A stretch of DNA of 12,864 bases, taken from contig CANNEJ010000013.1 of the NCBI GenBank assembly GCA_947503585.1, positions 1-12,864 of the forward strand, given 5' to 3'. The position numbers were made by a program, and so were the translations under genes. The stretch is from Anaerolineales bacterium. Its GTDB lineage: Bacteria; Chloroflexota; Anaerolineae; Anaerolineales; UBA11657. Shown one piece after another: positions 7,343 through 12,864 of this stretch. The stretch's first letter is position 1. Every line of letters begins with the position of its first letter. Below the pieces are notes generated by a model, which saw nothing but the letters and a program-made list of their open reading frames with translations, was not told the origin of the DNA and did not search any database.

Positions 7343-8053
7343 TCAACTTACGCTCAATACCAGGCGCTTGTTGATGCGCCCCTTGCTCTTGTAATCCGCG
7401 ATGCGCAGGCGCCCGACTGCAGCGGTGTTGTCCACATGCGTACCACCGTCCGCCTGCAGGTCCAGCCCCACAATCTCCACCGTGCGCACCTCCGCAATGC
7501 CCGCGGGCAGCAGGTTGACCTTGGTCCGAATCAAATCCGGAATTGCGAAAGCTTCAGCGCGCGGCAGAATCTGCACACGCACCGCGCGCGCCGCTGCAAC
7601 TTCTGCATTTATCTTTGCCTCAATTTCATCCACCAGTTCAGCGCGCATTGTTTCGAATTCAAAATCCATGCGCCCCTGCAGTAAATCCATATTGCCGCCC
7701 GTAACGCTCGCACCATAATCGCGCCAAACCACACCGCACAGGATGTGCATGGCCGTGTGCGTGCGCATCAATGCGTAGCGCCGCTCCCAGTCCAGTTCCG
7801 CACTCACCACGCTGCCCGCCACCGGCACATCCCCGCCGCGCAACTCGTGCCACACCACGCCGCCCTCTTTTTTAACCGCACTCACTTCCCAAGTCAGGTC
7901 TCCGGCGCGCAGTGTTCCTGTGTCATGCGGCTGTCCGCCGCCACCGGGAAAGAATGCGCTGCAGTCCAGAGCCACGCGCGCACCTTCCACCGCCGTCACA
8001 GCAGCTGAGAAGCTGCGCAGATAAGCATCAGTTTGGTAGAGCAGAGTTGTCAA
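7343..8053 (-). CDS. alaX: AlaX-type alanyl-tRNA editing protein (trans-editing hydrolase)
   Basis: 236 residues, a free-standing relative of the AlaRS editing domain that would hydrolyse Ser-tRNA-Ala or Gly-tRNA-Ala. The N-terminal part carries the glycine-rich FFPGGGGQPHDTG (34-46) of AlaX-M-type proteins. The metal site is H99-x3-H103 (HTAMH) and DGGTH (202-206), where H206 is a ligand and D202 stands where many AlaX and AlaRS proteins have cysteine. I recall QADGGTHV as usual in one bacterial subgroup, so this is probably not a defect. The frame begins with TTG at 8053. It has no in-frame ATG or GTG upstream, and MTTLLYQTDAYLRSF fits the family's start. No Shine-Dalgarno is visible. It is the first gene of a likely alaX-ccrM-ileS unit and is preceded by a 231-bp gap. 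Confidence 0.9.
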   Translation of the reverse strand: MTTLLYQTDAYLRSFSAAVTAVEGARVALDCSAFFPGGGGQPHDTGTLRAGDLTWEVSAVKKEGGVVWHELRGGDVPVAGSVVSAELDWERRYALMRTHTAMHILCGVVWRDYGASVTGGNMDLLQGRMDFEFETMRAELVDEIEAKINAEVAAARAVRVQILPRAEAFAIPDLIRTKVNLLPAGIAEVRTVEIVGLDLQADGGTHVDNTAAVGRLRIADYKSKGRINKRLVLSVS

Positions 8054-8284
8054 AACGGCTGGCGGAGAAACATGGGGTTCAATCGATGCCGGCCCAAATG
8101 GCTCAAATTATTTAACGACTCCAATCGAATTTGCGGCCACCAGATTTAGGGCCCGGAGCACTTGCGCGCATCATTGCCTGCGTGCAAACAGGTCGCTTTG
8201 TTTCACAGCCGGAATTCAGTTCTACGCGGCACACGGATGCGGGCCAGCGCACCGGTGCGCTTCACAATGCGCCAAAAAGTTTTG
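8054..8284. other. 231-bp intergenic region upstream of alaX
   Basis: No credible gene. On the minus strand it holds a 16-bp perfect palindrome near the hydrolase stop, and an AT-rich patch (TTAAATAATTT, about 8104-8114) some 50-60 bases before the alaX start. A GACTC site at 8117-8121 sits beside that patch and fits the GANTC pattern predicted for the downstream methyltransferase. I see no good -35/-10 pair. If alaX-ccrM-ileS has its own promoter it probably lies here. Confidence 0.4.
8246..8261 (-). terminator. 16-bp perfect palindrome after the hydrolase gene
   Basis: AGCGCACCGGTGCGCT is fully self-complementary and begins 23 bases past the hydrolase stop. As RNA it makes a six-pair stem capped by CCGG. 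No T-run follows on the minus strand. It may be a 3'-end hairpin or a binding site for a dimeric protein. Confidence 0.4.
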
Positions 8285-9400
8285 TTACTTGGATTTCTTG
8301 GCCTTGGCCAGCTTGCGCGCAGATTTCTCCCGCTTGCGCTCCAATTCTTTGTTAGCCTTGCGAATTTCCTTTTTTGTTTTTACCGGTTTGAGCTTTGCCT
8401 TCGGCTGTACGACCTTTGGTTTCGCCGGTCGGGCAGCGGGCTTCGGCGCGGCCCGGGCTGCCTTGCGCACGGGGCTGGGCCGCTTTGCAGCCGGCGGCTT
8501 GCGCAGCCGGGGTTTTGCCGCTGCGGCCGGCCGCTTCCGCGGTGTGCTGGCATACGGACGCACACTGCGGCGCAGTTGGTCATACAGCGCATTCACATTC
8601 GTCTGGTGCAGACTTTCCGCCAGGCCGCCCATCTGTACTTTAACCAGATTGGTGGACGTCAGTAAAAATTTTTCCAGCGTCTCTTTGGACAGCCGGCGTT
8701 TAAGCGTACGCCGCACGTGCGCATCGATTGTTTGTAAATAGCGGATCTGGCCGCGGACGCTATCCCGAATCTCGCCCCGCAAAATAACATCGCCATGCCC
8801 CTGCACCAGCATCTCCACGTCCGTCAGCACCACATCCTGCAGCGACCCAAGCAAATTCTTGAGGCTGCCGCCCATGCCGGCAATCACGGGAATGGACATG
8901 ACCGTATCCGACGCAAACAGAACTCGATCTTCATTTACCAGCACTGTCACTAGATCAGGGCTGTGGCCCGGCGAGTGCGTGAGGATCAAGGTCTTGCCGC
9001 CGAGGGTAAGGCGAAACTGGCTGGTGCGAAAGGTGACCTGTGGCAGCACAATTTTCACCCTTGCCATGTCGGGAGAATCCTGCTGGGCGCGCTTCAACGC
9101 CTCGCGCGTGCGCGTATGCAGCAGATCCGCACACAGCGCATGTGCAACAACCTGGGCGCCCGCAAAAAGCCAGGTGCCATAAACATGGTCGGCATGGTGG
9201 TGCGTGTTTACAACGTAGCGCACTACCGTGCCCAATTTGCGCTCAATAAACTCGCGCATATCGCGCGTCTCATCTTCGTAGGGCAGCGTGTCAATTACAA
9301 TCGCACCATCCGGCGTCAGCACCACGCCCGCCGTCACATGCGCATAGCGGTCGCTTGTAAAAACGTAGACGTTGTCTGACAGCCGCTCGGTTTTTGTCAC
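8285..9400 (-). CDS. Metallo-beta-lactamase-fold hydrolase with basic histone-H1-like C-terminal tail
   Basis: 371 residues in two parts. Residues 1 to about 285 form a metallo-beta-lactamase-fold hydrolase with a full set of metal ligands: HHHADH (H67, H69, D71, H72), H146 in SPGHSPD, D165 in FASDT and H202 in QGHGD. The spacing fits two-metal MBL hydrolases; the substrate cannot be told from sequence. No signal peptide is seen, so it is probably cytoplasmic. Residues about 288-371 are a low-complexity tail of Lys, Arg, Ala and Pro. It ends in a Lys/Glu-rich, probably helical stretch (343-370) and resembles histone-H1 or AlgP-like tails that bind nucleic acid. The start is GTG at 9400, which fits the fold's first strand; a GGAG lies rather far (11 bases) upstream. 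The gene stands alone between two sizeable gaps, so it probably has its own promoter. Confidence 0.88.
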   Translation of the reverse strand: MTKTERLSDNVYVFTSDRYAHVTAGVVLTPDGAIVIDTLPYEDETRDMREFIERKLGTVVRYVVNTHHHADHVYGTWLFAGAQVVAHALCADLLHTRTREALKRAQQDSPDMARVKIVLPQVTFRTSQFRLTLGGKTLILTHSPGHSPDLVTVLVNEDRVLFASDTVMSIPVIAGMGGSLKNLLGSLQDVVLTDVEMLVQGHGDVILRGEIRDSVRGQIRYLQTIDAHVRRTLKRRLSKETLEKFLLTSTNLVKVQMGGLAESLHQTNVNALYDQLRRSVRPYASTPRKRPAAAAKPRLRKPPAAKRPSPVRKAARAAPKPAARPAKPKVVQPKAKLKPVKTKKEIRKANKELERKREKSARKLAKAKKSK

Positions 9401-9435
9401 AGCTGCGCCCGCTCCATACCGGCTGCCCGCGCCAA

Positions 9436-9441
9436 TCTATA
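9436..9441 (-). promoter_or_regulatory. Possible -10 box for the hydrolase gene
   Basis: TATAGA on the minus strand, 35 bases before the GTG start of the hydrolase. This would give a leader of roughly 30 bases. No good -35 is seen at the expected distance, so support rests on the -10 and its position. Confidence 0.3.
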
Positions 9442-9570
9442 ACCCAAGTTGCCAGAATGAATTTGCTGCATTATTCGATTGATGGTTGACGGAATGCTAA
9501 TGGGTGTGCAAAAATTTACAGTTGTAACTTGGCGCGGCGGCACAGCCCTAAAAAAGGCCCCACCATGCCG

Positions 9571-9645
9571 TGTGCCCGCTAAGTTTTGTGCCCGCTTATG
9601 CAGGCCGGGCGCAGATCGATTTGTTCCACCTTGGCTGCGCCCGCT
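9571..9645. repeat. Three short repeats of TGTGCCCGCT
   Basis: TGTGCCCGCT occurs exactly at 9571-9580 and 9587-9596, 16 bases apart. A third copy with one change (TGCGCCCGCT) lies at 9636-9645. The reverse form GCGGGC at 9648-9653 pairs with the third copy. Could be an operator array or part of an RNA structure. Confidence 0.4.
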
Positions 9646-9653
9646 TGGCGGGC
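9606..9653 (-). other. Two mutually exclusive hairpins
   Basis: CGGGCGCAG (9606-9614) is the exact reverse complement of CTGCGCCCG (9635-9643), giving a nine-pair stem with a 20-base loop. GCCCGC (9639-9644) also pairs with GCGGGC (9648-9653) around a three-base loop. The two structures share 9639-9643, so they cannot form together. This resembles the alternative pairing of attenuators or riboswitches, but no ligand-binding core is recognised. Confidence 0.4.
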
Positions 9654-9748
9654 TTGCCTATCGTGTTGCAAAAAGAATAAAACGTCCGTATAAATCATGT
9701 TGGCCCAAAACCACAAGTCGGTATCACGTACACGGCAGGACCACACGA

Positions 9749-9777
9749 ACCATAACACACGCGCCACGCCAAAGCAA
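9749..9777 (-). promoter_or_regulatory. Extended -10 promoter candidate
   Basis: On the minus strand TTGCTT (9777-9772) and TATGGT (9754-9749) are separated by exactly 17 bases, and TGT precedes the -10 (extended -10). Transcription would start near 9742 and cross the structured region towards the hydrolase, with a leader of about 340 bases. Confidence 0.45.
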
Positions 9778-9818
9778 GCCCGCCCTTCCAGTTGCGAAAT
9801 AACCTATTTTAAAAGGGT

Positions 9819-10645
9819 TTACGGAGAGTCTTGAATGACCAGCAGCCGGTCGTGCCCCGCGAGGTCCGGCCGCACCTGCACGCGGGCTGCCGGAAAGGCA
9901 GCCGCTGCCAGCCCGCACACCGCTGCCTTTTGCGCCGCCCCAATCTCAAGGCACATGGCACCGCCCGCTGCCAGATGGGCCGGCGCTGTCGCTAACAACT
10001 CCGCAATCAGCTGCAAGCCGTCTGCGCCGCCATCCAGCGCGAGGCGCGGCTCGTGCCGCCCCACCGCAAGTTCAGCCGCCTCTTGCGTAGTTAGGTAAGG
10101 CAGGTTCGCGCAAATCAAATCGAATTCACCAAGCGCGCGCAGCAAGTGCGTGTGCACAAACTGAATCCGGTTGCTCACCGAATGGCGCTGCGCATTTGCG
10201 CGGGCAACCTGCAGCGCAGCGACCGCTGCATCGCTAGCTGTAAGCGTAATACTGCGGTTGTGCAGTGCAAGTGCCACCGCAATGCAGCCGCTGCCGGTGC
10301 CCACATCGGCCACGCGCGCACCCGGCTGCAGCAGTTGCAGCGCCTGCTCCACCAGCAACTCCGTCTCCGGGCGCGGAATTAATACCGCCGGGCTAACCAC
10401 AAAGCTGGCCCCAAAAAACTCCCACTCCCCGATCAGATACGGCAACGGCTCGCCCGCCTGCAGGCGCAAGTGCGCACTTTTAAAACGGTCCAGCTGCGCG
10501 GGATGGATCTGCACCTGCGGGTTTGAAAGCAACTTGGTGCGCGTCACACCGATTGTATGTGCCAGCAGCACCTGCAAGTCGTTGCGGTCCGCGCCGCCCG
10601 CAGCCAGCACGCTGCCCACCGTGGCCGCCGGCGCCAAAGCTGCCA

Positions 10646-10649
<4 letters not shown>
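9819..10649 (-). CDS. prmC: Release factor glutamine N5-methyltransferase
   Basis: 276 residues. PrmC methylates the glutamine of the GGQ loop in RF1 and RF2, using AdoMet. An N-terminal helical domain (1-75) is followed by the substrate-binding PRPETE (92-97), the AdoMet motif DVGTGSGCIAVAL (115-127) and the catalytic motif, here N182-L-P-Y where the classical form is NPPY. The asparagine and the final Pro-Tyr are kept, so activity is expected. The start is GTG at 10649, overlapping the prfA stop as GTGA, with GAGG seven bases upstream. An ATG one codon later (10646) is almost equally plausible and would form TGATG. The gene follows prfA, whose product is its substrate, a common and functionally telling pairing. 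Confidence 0.94.
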
Positions 10650-11707
<1,058 letters not shown>

Positions 11708-11723
11708 GATGGAGAGGCAGCGC

Positions 11724-11750
11724 GGGCGCTCGCCCTCCCGCCGGCTTATA
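11724..11750 (-). promoter_or_regulatory. prfA: prfA leader: weak -10 and GC-rich hairpin
   Basis: TATAAG (11750-11745, minus strand) resembles a -10 box about 40 bases before prfA, without a good -35. Between it and the ATG, GGGC and GCCC arms (11735-11724) form a small stable hairpin 16 bases before the start. It could reduce ribosome access or mark a processing site. Confidence 0.25.
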
Positions 11751-11788
11751 CAATGCCAAACGGGCGGTGCGGCCGGCGCAGCGCGTCG

Positions 11789-11989
11789 CTAGTGGATAAA
11801 GCGGGAGAGCGCAACCATCCCGGAAATCAGCACAACAAACAGTATGCCGATGCGCTTTAGATCCGCGCGAATATGCGTGTAGTCCGCCGCAATATCCTCG
11901 CGTTTGGCAGCGCTGGACGCACTGCCGCCGGAGAAGACGGCGCTGCCGGTTGCGGAAAGACTGCGTTTGCGACGGTCGCGTTTGGTCAT
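11789..11989 (-). CDS. Small single-span membrane protein, function unknown
   Basis: 66 residues; I do not recognise the family. The N-terminus is strongly basic (MTKRDRRKRS) and followed by a Ser/Ala/Gly-rich linker (11-28). A charged segment, REDIAADYTHIRADLKR (30-46), comes next, then one hydrophobic helix (47-64, IGILFVVLISGMVALSRF) near the C-terminus. Charge distribution predicts the N-terminus inside the cell, as in tail-anchored proteins. It lies 48 bases after the sortase and 81 before prfA on the same strand. The codon choice matches its neighbours, the clean charge-then-membrane layout looks like a real protein, and no better frame competes. The start is the ATG at 11989; no strong ribosome site is seen. 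Confidence 0.7.
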   Translation of the reverse strand: MTKRDRRKRSLSATGSAVFSGGSASSAAKREDIAADYTHIRADLKRIGILFVVLISGMVALSRFIH

Positions 11990-12023
11990 TTCGATTTTCT
12001 CACTGCCAAGCTAATCATACCGC

Positions 12024-12039
12024 AAAGCGCCGGCACTTT
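12024..12039 (-). terminator. Hairpin overlapping the sortase stop codon
   Basis: On the minus strand AAAGTGCCGGCGCTTT overlaps the last two bases of the sortase TAA. It folds into a six-pair stem (one G-U) with a CCGG loop. Only three Ts close the stem and no further T-run follows. Partial termination or 3'-end protection is possible. Confidence 0.4.
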
Positions 12040-12864
12040 ACGACTCGGGCTGTAGCTCGGCGAACACCACAATGCGCTTGTTATCTACGAGATAAGGGTA
12101 GCAGGAGATCAACGTAAGCGTGGGCGCGGTAGTCGAGGATAGCACCCGCACGTCTGTCGGCTCCACAACCTCGGTGCCAGTGATGCGATAGTTAAATTTT
12201 TCCACAGTCGTTTGCAGTGTAACCAGGTCACCAGGCTGCAGCTTATCCAGATACCGGAAAATCTCGCCGAAAATATCGTTGTGCGCAGACAGAACCAGAT
12301 TGCCACCCTGGCCGGGATCGGTAGTGCCCAATTGCTGGCCCACGCCCTTCTTCAGCTGCTCCCAGCTGTCTCCGCGCACCACGGCCGCGTCCACCCCGAT
12401 CGCGCTAATCTGAATCCGCACTGCCTGACGCGGACCGGGCGTCGGCGGGATGGAAATTGGCTGCGCCGCTTGCACCAACGGCCGCAAGTGCTCCGGGATT
12501 TCGGCTTCATTAAACTGCGCCCCGCCGGCCGCATTGGGGGGCGTATGGCCGCCCGGCAAAACTACGGCGGTAATGCTCGGCGTGGGAGCCAGCGTGGCAG
12601 CGCCCGCTTGCATTAATTGCTGCGCCTCGCGGTTAAGCAGATTGCGGTCAGCCCATAACTGGTAACCAAAGTAGATCAGTCCCGCAACCGCCAGCAGCTC
12701 GACAAATGCAAGCAGCGCATTACCCATCCACCCCAAGCGCATCCACTGCCAGCCCGACGACTGGTGTTCGCCCTCGGAAATTTCCACCTCGGGGCTGCCC
12801 GGCAGCGCGCGTCCCGCATCGCGATAGCGCCGCAGGCGTTCGGCCCGCACCGCAGCGCGCCGCA
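12038..12864 (-). CDS. Membrane-anchored sortase, N-terminus beyond the window
   Basis: A cysteine transpeptidase that would attach or process surface proteins outside the membrane. The frame is open to the right edge. A GTG at 12850 is possible, but the true start probably lies outside. Counting from that GTG: a basic cytoplasmic stretch (1-14), an acidic/polar part (20-32), one transmembrane helix (43-66), a long Pro/Ala/Thr-rich linker (about 85-140), then the sortase domain (144-267). Catalytic residues are H190 (LSAHN), C250 (TLTLISC) and R259 (NKRIVVF). The single anchor, long linker and TLxxC motif suggest a class D or E-like enzyme; class and substrate cannot be settled here. No substrate with a sorting signal is encoded in the window. 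It is the most upstream visible gene of the run leading to prfA-prmC. Confidence 0.9.
   Translation of the reverse strand, partial: RRAAVRAERLRRYRDAGRALPGSPEVEISEGEHQSSGWQWMRLGWMGNALLAFVELLAVAGLIYFGYQLWADRNLLNREAQQLMQAGAATLAPTPSITAVVLPGGHTPPNAAGGAQFNEAEIPEHLRPLVQAAQPISIPPTPGPRQAVRIQISAIGVDAAVVRGDSWEQLKKGVGQQLGTTDPGQGGNLVLSAHNDIFGEIFRYLDKLQPGDLVTLQTTVEKFNYRITGTEVVEPTDVRVLSSTTAPTLTLISCYPYLVDNKRIVVFAELQPES

Larger units (their letters stand above)
9401..9818. other. 418-bp intergenic region, possible structured leader or small RNA
   Basis: It separates prmC from the hydrolase gene and is visibly more AT-rich than its surroundings. No frame in it encodes a recognisable protein. It contains a promoter candidate (9749-9777), two competing hairpins (9606-9643 and 9639-9653), three near-identical copies of TGTGCCCGCT, and a -10-like TATAGA (9436-9441) close to the hydrolase start. 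I see no tRNA, tmRNA, SRP or RNase P RNA signature. Confidence 0.5.

Noticed and set aside
7436..7448. Loss of the cysteine metal ligand in AlaX (DGGTH instead of CGGTH).
   Set aside because: I recall QADGGTHV as normal in a subgroup of bacterial AlaX proteins, so I do not treat it as a defect or novelty.
8070..8090. GGTTCAATC-like stretch suggesting a tRNA T-arm.
   Set aside because: The flanking bases do not pair as a T-stem, and no acceptor or anticodon arm is present.
8112..8174. A 20-codon minus-strand frame (two ATGs in tandem) before alaX.
   Set aside because: A weak AGG is nearby, but it is too short to judge and resembles nothing; a leader peptide cannot be excluded, only not supported.
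9444..9532. Inverted repeat CCAAGTT / AACTTGG.
   Set aside because: Seven bases separated by about 75 bases is expected by chance and has no supporting structure.
9541..9570. Run of six Ts on the minus strand (9551-9556) as a possible intrinsic terminator.
   Set aside because: No adequate GC-rich stem lies directly before the run; the upstream G-rich stretch lacks a matching C-rich partner.
9579..9767. A 62-codon minus-strand frame in the 418-bp gap, beginning with GTG.
   Set aside because: Tryptophan- and cysteine-bearing translation without family resemblance, no ribosome site, and its start overlaps the spacer of the promoter candidate.

Overview
The window is about 60% G+C by eye. It carries twelve protein genes, all on the minus strand, so transcription runs from the high-coordinate end to the low end. 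It looks like an ordinary bacterial chromosome dominated by protein synthesis and RNA modification. I found no transposase, integrase, CRISPR array, tRNA or rRNA. The gene set suggests a member of the Chloroflexota, perhaps Anaerolineae-like: an exonuclease-helicase (DinG-type) N-terminus, a type-2 isoleucyl-tRNA synthetase, and a proline-linker sortase next to prfA-prmC. This is a family-resemblance judgement, not a computed placement.

Layout in the direction of transcription. (1) 12864-9819: a membrane-anchored sortase (N-terminus outside the window), a 66-residue single-span membrane protein, prfA (release factor 1) and prmC, the methyltransferase that modifies the GGQ glutamine of release factors. 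prmC overlaps the end of prfA. (2) 9818-9401: a 418-bp gap without a credible gene. It holds a good minus-strand promoter candidate, mutually exclusive hairpins and a short repeated motif. (3) 9400-8285: a metallo-beta-lactamase-fold hydrolase with a long basic, histone-H1-like tail. (4) 8284-8054: a 231-bp gap with a 16-bp perfect palindrome. (5) 8053-3027: alaX (trans-editing of mischarged tRNA-Ala), a CcrM-like adenine methyltransferase with a RAMA domain, and ileS. (6) 2976-1: lspA, an RluD-type pseudouridine synthase starting on the lspA stop codon, a low-specificity threonine aldolase, and the start of a DEDDh exonuclease gene that runs off the left edge.

Most notable points. ileS encodes a type-2 enzyme whose HIGH signature is replaced by GxHH (G-S-H-H), a swap linked in the literature to mupirocin hyper-resistance. 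The orphan CcrM-type methyltransferase predicts GANTC methylation outside its classical alphaproteobacterial setting. The hydrolase tail is unusual for its family. Several genes end in compact dyads with a CCGG centre and no T-tract. The 418-bp gap may encode a structured leader or small RNA. I did not find a wholly new multi-gene system.
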